Shown: positions 45,436 to 52,691 of the stretch, in pieces
Layout: every line of letters begins with the position of its first letter
Numbering within the stretch: position 1 is the first letter of the stretch
Source of the DNA: Demequina sp.
GTDB lineage: Bacteria; Actinomycetota; Actinomycetes; Actinomycetales; Demequinaceae
DNA length: 64,000 nt
Direction: 5' to 3'
Assembly: GCA_024707205.1 (NCBI GenBank)
Contig: JANQAD010000001.1
Span: 2,321,979 to 2,385,978, forward strand
Made by a program: the position numbers and the translations under genes
The notes under the pieces: generated by a model
What the model saw: only the letters and a program-made list of their open reading frames with translations
The model's database searches: none
Told to the model about the DNA's origin: nothing

Positions 45436-46180
45436 GCGCCGCGAGGCGCGCCGCGAGCAGCGTGCCGCCCGCCACGAGCGAGGGCATCGCCACCACCGCC
45501 GCAAACGGGATGAGGCACGCCAAGTAGCAGGTGACGCCGAAGCCCAAGGTGAGAGAGCGTCGGGCAGCCGCAAGCCGCCTGCGCTCACGGAGCGTGGTGA
45601 TGCCAACTCGCGAGAGCGGGTACGCGGTGAGCTCGAGGGTCAGCAGCGATCCGCCGACGACCGCCGCGAGGACGAACGCCGCCGCCGAGCCGACGACGGG
45701 GATGAAGCCGAGGGCGAAGCCAGCGATGCCAACCACCAGGCCGAACGCGAGCAGACCCAGCCCCTCGCGGATGCCGCGGAGGGTCGAGCGCAGCCACGGC
45801 TGCTCATCCGCGGTGAAGACCAGTCCCGCCCCTGGAGCGACCCGATCGGCGATCGCCTCGAAGAAGGGCTGCCCGATCAGCAGGGTCACCGCGGTGAAGG
45901 TGAAGACCGCCAGGAGCGCGCTTCCGCCGATGATGCCCACGGCGACGAGCGCGACGATGAGGCCGTTGGGCGTGGGGTCGCCGGTGACCGCGCTCGCGAT
46001 CCCCCGCGACCAGTCGTCGACCCACACGGCGATCGCGACGAACACCCCTACGAGAAGCAGCGCCGTGATCGCACCCGGAATGAGACCGAGCATCATGAGC
46101 CGCGGCGAGGACCGCCACACGCGAAAGCCGGCGCCGGCGAGGCGAAAGCCCTCGATCACGCCGCGCCCTGGCCTCCGCAC
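45392..46180 (-). CDS. EI24-domain (CysZ-like) membrane protein
   Basis: A 262-residue membrane protein with about four long hydrophobic segments: LMMLGLIPGAITALLLVGVFVAIAVWV, LIVALVAVGIIGGSALLAVFTFTAVTLLIGQPF, LLAFGLVVGIAGFALGFIPVVGSAAAFVLAAVVGG and YLACLIPFAAVVAMP. The GQPFFEAIADRV and EGFRLAGAGFRVWR stretches are typical of the EI24/CysZ family. In E. coli CysZ carries sulfate; no sulfate genes are near here, so the substrate is open. Confidence 0.85.
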   Translation of the reverse strand: MRRPGRGVIEGFRLAGAGFRVWRSSPRLMMLGLIPGAITALLLVGVFVAIAVWVDDWSRGIASAVTGDPTPNGLIVALVAVGIIGGSALLAVFTFTAVTLLIGQPFFEAIADRVAPGAGLVFTADEQPWLRSTLRGIREGLGLLAFGLVVGIAGFALGFIPVVGSAAAFVLAAVVGGSLLTLELTAYPLSRVGITTLRERRRLAAARRSLTLGFGVTCYLACLIPFAAVVAMPSLVAGGTLLAARLAAPTGSEPAPPGAGRP

Positions 46181-46201
46181 GGTGGCCAGCCTAGGGCCGG
46201 A

Positions 46202-46621
46202 TCAGGCGAGCGTGGCCTCCACGAGCTCGATAGGTACGGCGCGCAGCGCCTGCGACACGGGGCAGTTCGCCTTTGCATCGAGAGCGGCCGCCGAGAAGGT
46301 CTCCTGGTCGATTCCCGGCACAGTCGCCACTACTGCTATCTCGATGAGCGTGATGCCCTCGCCCGGCACGAAGGTGACGCGTGCGTCGGTCGTCACGGCC
46401 GTGGGCGGGTTGCCGGCCTTCGCGAGCCCGTTGGACAGGGCCATTGAGTAGCAGGAGGCGTGCGCCGCGGCGAGGAGCTCCTCCGGCGTGGTGGTGCTGT
46501 CGGCCCCCTCCGATCGCGCCTTCCAGTTCACTGCGAACGTGCCGACGCCCGACGCGAGCGTCGTCGTTCCCGATCCGTCCGTGAGGCCCCCCGCCCACTC
46601 GGTGCGCGCTGTGCTGATCAT
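46202..46621 (-). CDS. OsmC-family peroxiredoxin
   Basis: A 139-residue protein of the OsmC/Ohr fold, which reduces organic hydroperoxides. Both redox cysteines are present: AAAHASCYSMALSNGL at about residue 57 and DAKANCPVSQALRAVPIELVEATL near 121. The substrate-entry Arg/Glu region is NWKARSEGADSTTTPEELLAAAH, the form seen in OsmC proper. It starts at ATG 46621 and runs towards the EI24-type gene, separated by 21 bp. Confidence 0.92.
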   Translation of the reverse strand: MISTARTEWAGGLTDGSGTTTLASGVGTFAVNWKARSEGADSTTTPEELLAAAHASCYSMALSNGLAKAGNPPTAVTTDARVTFVPGEGITLIEIAVVATVPGIDQETFSAAALDAKANCPVSQALRAVPIELVEATLA

Positions 46622-46711
46622 GTGTCCTCCAGGTGCTCGCCGGCGCGGCCGCGCCGTGCTCGGTCCACGGTAACCCGGCGGGATAGATTGCCACCAACGG
46701 AAGGAGACACT

Positions 46712-47434
46712 TTGGCGGTACCGGTGATCGGCATCTCGAGTTACCTCGAGCGTGCGAAGAGTGGCGTGTGGGACGCGCAGGCCGTGTTCCTGCCGTGGGC
46801 CTACGCGGCCCCCGTGGTGGCAGCCGGGGGCGCGGTGAGCGTCCTGCCTCCTCAACCGCCAACGCCCGACGCTGTGGCTGGGGTGCTCTCCTCGATAGAC
46901 GGGCTCTACCTCGCCGGGGGTTACGACGTGGATCCGGCGACGTACGGCGCGGAACCCCACGCGGAGACCGACGAGCCACGTCGCGACCGTGACGCGTGGG
47001 AGGCCGCGCTCTTCGATGGCGCGTGCGGACTAGGGCTTCCGGTGCTCGGCGTGTGCCGCGGTGCACAGCTGATCAACGTGGCGCGAGGCGGCACCCTGGT
47101 TCAGCACCTCCCCGACCGGCTCGGTCACACCGGCTACCAGGGCGGGGATGCCGTGTACCGGCGCGTTGGGGTCACCGTCAGCGAGGGCTCCTTGCTGGCA
47201 ACCATGCATCCGCGTGAACGCGAGGTGCCCATGTATCACCATCAGGCGATCGACAGGCTCGGTTCCGGGCTGACAGTCTCTGCCGTCTCCATAGACGGGG
47301 TGATAGAGGCCGTGGAGGACCCTTCACTCGCGTTCTGCGTGGCCGTGCAGTTCCATCCCGAGCGCGATGACCTCACGGGGATCTGGGATGCGTTCGTCGC
47401 GGCGGCAGCCGCCTACAGGAAGGCTCGCTCATGA
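46712..47434 (+). CDS. Gamma-glutamyl-gamma-aminobutyrate hydrolase family protein (class I glutamine amidotransferase fold)
   Basis: A 240-residue cysteine hydrolase of the PuuD type (peptidase C26). The nucleophile elbow is LPVLGVCRGAQLINVARGG at about residues 106-124, and the His/Glu pair is in FCVAVQFHPERDD. The substrate-loop MYHHQAID is typical of PuuD relatives. TTG at 46712 lies 5 nt after GGAG (46703-46706); no ATG or GTG lies near. It could act on gamma-glutamyl amines or oligo-gamma-glutamates. It overlaps the next gene by 4 nt. Confidence 0.87.
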   Translation: MAVPVIGISSYLERAKSGVWDAQAVFLPWAYAAPVVAAGGAVSVLPPQPPTPDAVAGVLSSIDGLYLAGGYDVDPATYGAEPHAETDEPRRDRDAWEAALFDGACGLGLPVLGVCRGAQLINVARGGTLVQHLPDRLGHTGYQGGDAVYRRVGVTVSEGSLLATMHPREREVPMYHHQAIDRLGSGLTVSAVSIDGVIEAVEDPSLAFCVAVQFHPERDDLTGIWDAFVAAAAAYRKARS

Positions 47435-47817
47435 TCGTGATCGCCCTCGTCTTCGCGTCGCTAGCGGCGCTCATCCACGTGTACATCTTCTGGCTCGAGT
47501 CGTTCGCGTGGACAACGCCGCGGGGCCTTGCCACGTTTGGAATGTCGGCAGAACAGGCCGCTGCCACCAAGGAGCTCGCCTTCAATCAGGGCTTCTACAA
47601 CCTGTTCCTCGCGGTGGTGAGTGCGGCGGGGGTGGTGACCACGGCCGTCGGCCATGAGGGGCCGGGGGCGGCGCTGCTAATCGCGGGCTGCGGGTCCATG
47701 GTCGCGGCCGGGCTGGTGCTGCTGATCTCGTCGCCGTCCAAGGCGAGGGCCGCGCTGGTGCAGCTTGTAGCGCCGGCGCTGGCGCTGCTTTTCTTGGGGA
47801 TCGGCGCCCTCAGCTAA
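47431..47817 (+). CDS. DUF1304 membrane protein
   Basis: A 128-residue protein with four membrane helices, beginning MIVIALVFASLAALIHVYIFWLESFAW. The AALIHVYIFWLES and AFNQGFYNLFLAV stretches are the conserved core of DUF1304, a small membrane family of unknown function. ATGA overlap with the amidotransferase-fold gene suggests co-expression. The stop overlaps the end of the convergent YitT-type gene by 4 nt. Confidence 0.9.
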   Translation: MIVIALVFASLAALIHVYIFWLESFAWTTPRGLATFGMSAEQAAATKELAFNQGFYNLFLAVVSAAGVVTTAVGHEGPGAALLIAGCGSMVAAGLVLLISSPSKARAALVQLVAPALALLFLGIGALS

Positions 47818-48431
47818 CCGTAGTACCGCCCCGGGCGGTGATTGATGGCGAGCACCAGGTTGAGCACCAGAGCGCCCACCACGGACCAAGCCAGCGTCCA
47901 CAGGTCCACAAGGGCGAGCGACGCGATCACGACCACCACGTCAAGCGCCCCCTGCACATAGCCCGCCCTGATGCCGTGGCGCTCCTGCATGTACGCGGCG
48001 AGGATGCCGAATCCGCCCGCGGAGGCGCCGTGGCGGAAGAGAACCAGCATCCCCATGCCGATCGCGAGGCCCGCGAAGATCGCGGCGTAGGGCGTCGCCA
48101 CGTGGCTCACGTCGATGTAGAGCCGGTGCAGCCCGGTGCCGATCGAGATCAGCGCCACGGTCACCAGGGTCTTGACCGTGAACCGCGGGCCAAGGCGTCG
48201 CCACGCGAGGTAGTAGAACGGCAGGTTTACCACGAAGAACACGAGGCCGAGTCGCCACCCGGTCGCGTACGTGACGAGGAACGAGACGCCGGCAAGGCCG
48301 CCGCTCACGCCGCCGATCGTCTTCAGCAGGAACATGCCCCAGGAGACGAGGAACGCGCCCGTCACGAGCGCGATCGCGTCCTCCCACAGCGCATGCTTGC
48401 GCACCGGCGCCGGGGTTACTAGAGCTTCCAC
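47814..48431 (-). CDS. YitT-family membrane protein
   Basis: A 205-residue membrane protein with five or six helices. LVSWGMFLLKTIGGVSGGLAGVSFLVTYATGWRLGLVFFVVNLPFYYLAWRRLG is the typical YitT start, and FRHGASAGGFGILAAYMQERHGIRAGYVQGALDVVVVIASL the G-x-S-x-G-G-x-D/G-type core. It starts at a GTG-coded Met at 48431. The family's substrate is unknown. Confidence 0.88.
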   Translation of the reverse strand: MEALVTPAPVRKHALWEDAIALVTGAFLVSWGMFLLKTIGGVSGGLAGVSFLVTYATGWRLGLVFFVVNLPFYYLAWRRLGPRFTVKTLVTVALISIGTGLHRLYIDVSHVATPYAAIFAGLAIGMGMLVLFRHGASAGGFGILAAYMQERHGIRAGYVQGALDVVVVIASLALVDLWTLAWSVVGALVLNLVLAINHRPGRYYG

Positions 48432-48448
48432 TCGCCCATCATGCCGCG

Positions 48449-49483
48449 TCAGGAGGGCAGGCCCGCGGCGAGCTCGCGGAACACGTCACCCGCCTCGGCG
48501 AAGATCGCGAGCGGGGCCGATTGGCCAACCCAGAGCGACAGCAGGTCGGCCTGGTCTCGCTTCGCGGCCTCGGCGCGGAACTGACCCGTGAGCCAGTTCT
48601 GCGCGGGGAACGGGAGCTGCGGCTCCGATTCGGCTACCCGCATGGCCCGGTTCGGGACCCCGCGCGAGAGGCGCCCGCTCATCGCCGTCGTCAGCACCGT
48701 GTCGTGGGCGGCGGTGCCCAGGATCGCGCGCCGGTATGAGGCGCAGATCGCGGACTGCTGCGTCCTGAGGAAGGCCGTGCCGACGACCACTCCCTCGGCA
48801 CCGAGGGCGAACGCGGCCGCCACTCCCCTACGATCGGCGATGCCGCCGGCGGCGAGCACGGGCACGCGCACGGCGTCGGCGACCTGAGGCACCAGGCTCA
48901 TGCTGCCCACAAGAGCGCCCGCGGGGTCGTGGAGGAACGACACGCGATGGCCCGCGGCCTCGGACCCGCTGGCAACGATCGCGTCCACTCCCCCGGCCTC
49001 GAGAGCGAGCGCTTCCGGAACGGTCGTCGCCGTCGCCACCACCGCGATTCCCTCCGCGTGCGCGCGCTCTATGACGTCCGCGGACGGAACCCCGTAGACG
49101 AAGCTCAGCACGGCCGGCCTGGCCTCGATAGCCGCGTCCACCTGCTCCTCTATGGGGGGTAGGAAGCGCTCGGGGAGCACGGGTTGCGCGTCCATCTCCT
49201 CGAGCAGCTGCCCGACGCCTGGGCCGGGTGTCACGTCGACGTCGCCTGGGGTCACCTCGTCTCCGCGGGGCAGCCACAGATTCAGCGCGATGCTCCCGGT
49301 TGTGCGCGCTCGCAGCTGGGCCGCCGTGTCCGCGATGCGTGCGGCGTCATACCCGTAGAGGCCATAGGACCCTACGCCCCCGAGATCCGCGACGGTGCCC
49401 ACGAGCTCCACGCTCGAGGCTCCCCCGAAGGGGCCAAGGACTATCGGCAGTTCACTGTTCAGCAGTCGCGTCAGCCGCGTCAT
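48449..49483 (-). CDS. Nitronate monooxygenase (NPD-like flavoprotein)
   Basis: A 344-residue FMN TIM-barrel enzyme related to 2-nitropropane dioxygenase and enoyl reductase FabK. Visible features: PIVLGPFGGASSVELVGTVADLGGVGSYG at the start; the catalytic His region GSEAAGHRVSF at about residues 183-193; the FMN phosphate loops PVLAAGGIADRRGVAAAFALGAEGVVVGTAFL. It would oxidise nitronates or a related toxic compound using oxygen. The start at ATG 49483 lies inside the end of the small zinc-ribbon gene, and the gene closes a four-gene operon begun by the ArsR-like regulator. Confidence 0.88.
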   Translation of the reverse strand: MTRLTRLLNSELPIVLGPFGGASSVELVGTVADLGGVGSYGLYGYDAARIADTAAQLRARTTGSIALNLWLPRGDEVTPGDVDVTPGPGVGQLLEEMDAQPVLPERFLPPIEEQVDAAIEARPAVLSFVYGVPSADVIERAHAEGIAVVATATTVPEALALEAGGVDAIVASGSEAAGHRVSFLHDPAGALVGSMSLVPQVADAVRVPVLAAGGIADRRGVAAAFALGAEGVVVGTAFLRTQQSAICASYRRAILGTAAHDTVLTTAMSGRLSRGVPNRAMRVAESEPQLPFPAQNWLTGQFRAEAAKRDQADLLSLWVGQSAPLAIFAEAGDVFRELAAGLPS

Positions 49484-49598
49484 CCCTCTCCTCGGTTCGT
49501 ATGTCCCTGCCGCAGCGCCAGCATGTGGTCGCGGGACCTTCGTTGATCGCTCCGCACTCACACACTTCGGAGAGCCAGCAGGCGTCGCTTCCGTTCAC
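49452..49598 (-). CDS. Small zinc-ribbon protein
   Basis: A 48-residue protein with GTG start at 49598, overlapping the DUF488 stop by 3 nt (GTGA). It has two cysteine knuckles, CECG at residues 13-16 and CWRCG at 26-30, separated by ten residues, plus an extra Cys at 7; the rest is acidic and hydrophilic. This is a zinc-ribbon layout, but no family could be assigned. It lies between DUF488 and the monooxygenase gene in the same operon and overlaps the latter's start by 32 nt. It is clearly in register with both neighbours' translational coupling, which supports it being real. Confidence 0.6.
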   Translation of the reverse strand: MNGSDACWLSEVCECGAINEGPATTCWRCGRDIRTEERDDAADATAEQ

Positions 49599-49950
49599 TT
49601 CAGCCGCTCCAGCAGCGCCTCGCGCAGCACCACGGCTTGGTTCACGGCGGGATCCTTAGCCGCAAACAGTAGCGTGACCACGGGGTTGGCCTCACACACG
49701 GTGACGAGCTCATCCAGCCCGGTGCGGCCGCGAGTTCGGCGCGATAGCGCGCCGCGAACTCCTCGAAGAGCTCGGGGTCATGGTGAAACCAGTTGCGAAG
49801 TTCCGCGCTCGGCGCGACGTCGGTCGCCCACAGGTCGAGCGGGAGCCGCTCTTTGCTGATCCCCCGCGGCCACAGCCGATCCACGAGCACGCGGAAGCCG
49901 TCAGCCGGCGACGGCGCGTCGTACACCCTTGCGAGCCGGATCTCGGTCAT
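49595..49950 (-). CDS. DUF488 family protein (one apparent frameshift)
   Basis: A small protein of the YeaO/DUF488 group. ATG 49950 opens MTEIRLARVYDAPSPADGFRVLVDRLWPRGISKERLPLDLWATDVAPSAELRNWFHHD, the diagnostic start with VDRLWPRG. A missing base at about 49718-49720 breaks the frame after AELAAAPG; restoring it gives LDELVTVCEANPVVTLLFAAKDPAVNQAVVL and TGA at 49597-49595. The span of 356 nt is one short of a multiple of three. Function unknown; the ATG overlaps the regulator's stop by 4 nt. Confidence 0.85.
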
Positions 49951-50531
49951 GTGGAGCTCCCCGCGCTCAGCGCGATGCGGCACAAGGTGGGGTCCACGAA
50001 GGGCTCGATGTCCACGCTCCAGGTGCCCACGCCGTCGGCCCTGTCCGCGAGGCGCTGCGTGAGGCCGAGGTGAAGGGCGCACACGACGCGCGGTGACCGG
50101 CGTGCCGCCTCGCGGAACGGGCAGCCATGGAGATCAAAGCCGCTCTCCGTGCGTTCCGGCGCGAAGCCGCGCACGGCGAGGACGCGCTCGATGGTCTCCG
50201 GCGCATCGCCGGTCACGTCGGAAATCGCGTCCGCCCAGGCTCGCCCCGCCGCGAGGGCGCCGTCGGGGCCGGTTCCGCTGTCCACGAGGTCCGCTAGCAG
50301 CGCTATGAGCGAGTCGCGAGCGGAGTCGGCGTCGATGAGGGCATAGGCGAGCTCGGGACGCCCGCGCGCGCCCTTGGGCGCGTGCGAGATGCGAACGGCG
50401 GTGCCGCCCGACACGAGCCTGTCGAGGTGGTACCGCGCCGTCGTCACGTGGACCCCGAGGGCGGCGGCCAGCCACCGAGCGGTCACGGGCGCGCCGTGGC
50501 CGCGCATCGCCTCGACCACCGATTCCTGCAT
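49947..50531 (-). CDS. ArsR/SufR-like winged-helix regulator with conserved cysteines
   Basis: A 194-residue regulator. The N-terminal winged helix (VVEAMRGHGAPVTARWLAAALGVHVTTARYHLDRLVSGG) is followed by a helical region and a C-terminal block FDLHGCPFREAARRSPRVVCALHLGLTQRL plus VDPTLCRIAL. The three cysteines (C-x13-C-x32-C) resemble those of SufR-type iron-sulfur or redox sensors. It leads an operon with DUF488, a zinc ribbon and a nitronate monooxygenase, and diverges from a flavin-reductase gene across 41 bp, so it probably controls both. Confidence 0.83.
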   Translation of the reverse strand: MQESVVEAMRGHGAPVTARWLAAALGVHVTTARYHLDRLVSGGTAVRISHAPKGARGRPELAYALIDADSARDSLIALLADLVDSGTGPDGALAAGRAWADAISDVTGDAPETIERVLAVRGFAPERTESGFDLHGCPFREAARRSPRVVCALHLGLTQRLADRADGVGTWSVDIEPFVDPTLCRIALSAGSST

Positions 50532-50538
50532 AGGATTG

Positions 50539-50544
50539 ACCGTA
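50539..50544 (-). promoter_or_regulatory. Possible leaderless -10 element of the ArsR-like operon
   Basis: On the minus strand TACGGT is followed by 7 nt and the ATG (50531-50529). Confidence 0.4.
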
Positions 50545-50572
50545 ACATCTTCCGCTTTAATCGTGAGGCACT

Positions 50573-51196
50573 ATGTCCCATCTAGTGATCCGCCCATCGG
50601 TGCTCTACGTAGGCACCCCCGTCATGCTGCTGGGGTCCACCAACGGCGACGGCACCGCCAACCTGGCCCCAGCGTCGTCCTATTGGGCGCTTGGCCAGAT
50701 GCTTGTCATCGGCCTTGAGGATGGCGGGCAGACCATCGACAACGTGACGGCACGCCCAGAGCTCACCGTGAACTTCCCCGGCCCCGAGCTGTGGCCCGCG
50801 GTGGAGCGCATCGCGGACACGACTGGGCGCAGCCCTGTGCCCGCAGAGAAGGCGCACCGCTACGCGCACGTGGCGGACAAGTTCGCGGCCGCAGGTCTCA
50901 CGCCGGAAGCGGCGGATCTCGTGGCCCCTCCGCTCGTGGCCGAGTGCGCGCTGCAGCTAGAGGCGCGCGTGCTGCGCATCACCAAGGGACTCGAGGGGTA
51001 CTCCATCGTGGAGGCGGAGGTGGTGCGGGTTCACGCGGATCCGCGGATCGTCGCCCCTGGAACGCAGCACATTGACCCGCGCGCGTGGGAGCCCACCATC
51101 TACAGCTTCCGCCACTACTTCGGCATCGGCAAGGAGCACGGGCACAGGCCGACGAGCGACACCGCGGGCGCGCATGCGATGCACGGGGAATCTTGA
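50573..51196 (+). CDS. Flavin reductase-like domain protein
   Basis: A 207-residue FMN-binding split-barrel protein of the flavoredoxin / flavin reductase group. It shows LVIRPSVLYVGTPVMLLGSTNGDGTANLAPASSYWALG, where the flavin phosphate-binding S/T-T-x-x-D-G-x-x-N-x-A-P pattern is clear, and the later AECALQLEARVLRI core strand. It begins at ATG 50573, 41 bp from the divergent cysteine-rich regulator, and may use that region's operator. It could reduce flavin for a partner such as the nearby nitronate monooxygenase. Confidence 0.87.
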   Translation: MSHLVIRPSVLYVGTPVMLLGSTNGDGTANLAPASSYWALGQMLVIGLEDGGQTIDNVTARPELTVNFPGPELWPAVERIADTTGRSPVPAEKAHRYAHVADKFAAAGLTPEAADLVAPPLVAECALQLEARVLRITKGLEGYSIVEAEVVRVHADPRIVAPGTQHIDPRAWEPTIYSFRHYFGIGKEHGHRPTSDTAGAHAMHGES

Positions 51197-51220
51197 GCCG
51201 CGAGACGCGTTGTTTCTGAC

Positions 51221-51703
51221 ATGACGACTCTCGCGGACTTCAGTGCCGACCTGTTGCACGGCGGGCACAAGGATCTGGGCGACTACGTTGGCAAGGTCGT
51301 GCTCGTGGTGAACACCGCGAGCAAGTGCGGCAAGACGCCCCAGTTCGAGGGTCTCCAGAAGCTCTTTGAGGAGTTCGGGCCCGACGAGTTCGTGGTGCTC
51401 GGCTTCCCCTGCAGCCAGTTCGCCGGTCAGGAGTTCGACGACGCGGATGCGATCGGCGAATTCTGCCAAATGAACTACGGCGTCACCTTCCCCATGTTCT
51501 CCAAGATCAACGTGAACGGGCGCCACCAACACCCGCTCTACAAGTGGATGAAGCAGCAGAGGCACAACCGCCTCACGGGCGTGATTCCGTGGAACTTCAC
51601 CAAGTTCCTCATCGACAAGCAGGGCAACGTCATCGCGCGCTACTCCCCCGACGACCTGCCGGCAACCCTCGTAGGCGACATCCGCGCCGCCCTGGACGCC
51701 TAG
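51221..51703 (+). CDS. gpx: Glutathione peroxidase-family (thioredoxin-fold) peroxidase
   Basis: A 160-residue peroxidase. The active-site Cys lies in VLVVNTASKCGKTPQFEGLQKL (about residue 36), followed by the partner Gln and structural motif GFPCSQFAGQE and the Trp in VIPWNFTKFLIDKQG near residue 126. FPCSQF carries a second Cys, the form seen in thioredoxin-dependent enzymes. In Actinobacteria, which usually lack glutathione, reduction by thioredoxin or mycothiol systems is likely. It starts 24 bp after the flavin reductase gene. Confidence 0.93.
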   Translation: MTTLADFSADLLHGGHKDLGDYVGKVVLVVNTASKCGKTPQFEGLQKLFEEFGPDEFVVLGFPCSQFAGQEFDDADAIGEFCQMNYGVTFPMFSKINVNGRHQHPLYKWMKQQRHNRLTGVIPWNFTKFLIDKQGNVIARYSPDDLPATLVGDIRAALDA

Positions 51704-51765
51704 CGCCAGCGCTAAGTCTCAGCAATCTCCCAGGCCGTTCGCGGCCGAGTCCAGGGGTGCGTTCA

Positions 51766-51771
51766 TAGCGT
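51766..51771 (+). promoter_or_regulatory. Probable leaderless -10 element of the phosphodiester glycosidase gene
   Basis: TAGCGT is followed by 7 nt and ATG at 51779. Confidence 0.45.
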
Positions 51772-51778
51772 CGACCGC

Positions 51779-52675
51779 ATGAGACGTCCCCTCGTGAAGT
51801 CGATCCTCGGATCCATCGCCCTGCTGCTGCTTGCCGCGGGCATCGTGGTCTACTGGGCGCTCGATCGGTACGTCTTCGACCATGTAGAGGTCTCGCACGC
51901 CAGCGCCTACGAGGCACAGCAGAGCGCGGACGCGGCCTCCAACGACACCGACCTCGCCGAGCCGAGCGTCACGTACACCAAGCACACGCTGGAGACCGCC
52001 AGCGGCACGGTGACCTACTACGTCGCCGACGTCACCTTCAGCGACATCACCCAGCTCAAGTCAGCGTTCGCCAACGACGAGTTCGGCCTGAACATCACGG
52101 AGGATCCGAGCGACATTGCGGCAGATGTGGGCGCCGCTTTCGCCATCAACGGCGACTACTACGGCTTCCGCGACACCGGCATTGAGATCCGCAACGGCGT
52201 CATCTATCGGGACTCCGGGGCGCGCACCGGCGCGGTCATCTACCGCGACGGCACCATGGCGATCTACGACGAGACCGCAACCTCGGCCCAGGAGCTCGTC
52301 GACGCGGGCGCGTGGCAGACGCTGTCATTTGGCCCCGCCCTTGTCGACGACGGGGAGATCGTCTCGGGGATCGATGAGGTCGAGGTCGATACCAACTTTG
52401 GCAACCACTCCATCCAGGGCAGCCAGCCGCGCACCGCCATCGGCATGGTCAGCGCCAATCACTTTGTTTTCGTGGTCGTCGACGGCCGCTCGAGCGAAAG
52501 CTCGGGCGTCACGATGACGGAGCTCGCCGAGATCATGCAGTCGCTCGGTGCCACGGTCGCCTACAACCTCGACGGCGGTGGCTCCTCGGCGATGGTCAGC
52601 GACGGTGAGCTCGTGAACAACCCGCTCGGCAAGCACCGCGAGCGCGGCACCTCAGACATCCTGTGGTTCGAGTGA
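51779..52675 (+). CDS. Phosphodiester glycosidase (NAGPA domain) protein, membrane-anchored
   Basis: A 298-residue protein with an N-terminal signal anchor (VKSILGSIALLLLAAGIVVYWAL) and an extracytoplasmic NAGPA domain from about residue 95: AAFAINGDYYGFRDTGIEIRNGVIYRD, RTAIGMVSANHFVFVVVDGRS and the motif YNLDGGGSSAMVSDGELVNNP. Family members remove sugar from phosphodiester-linked glycans; the Asp and Gly residues of NLDGGGSS are conserved. The next gene is a glycosyltransferase/GtrA fusion, so the pair may act on one cell-wall or exported glycan. Confidence 0.9.
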   Translation: MRRPLVKSILGSIALLLLAAGIVVYWALDRYVFDHVEVSHASAYEAQQSADAASNDTDLAEPSVTYTKHTLETASGTVTYYVADVTFSDITQLKSAFANDEFGLNITEDPSDIAADVGAAFAINGDYYGFRDTGIEIRNGVIYRDSGARTGAVIYRDGTMAIYDETATSAQELVDAGAWQTLSFGPALVDDGEIVSGIDEVEVDTNFGNHSIQGSQPRTAIGMVSANHFVFVVVDGRSSESSGVTMTELAEIMQSLGATVAYNLDGGGSSAMVSDGELVNNPLGKHRERGTSDILWFE

Positions 52676-52691
52676 GCGGGCGGGTGTCGCC

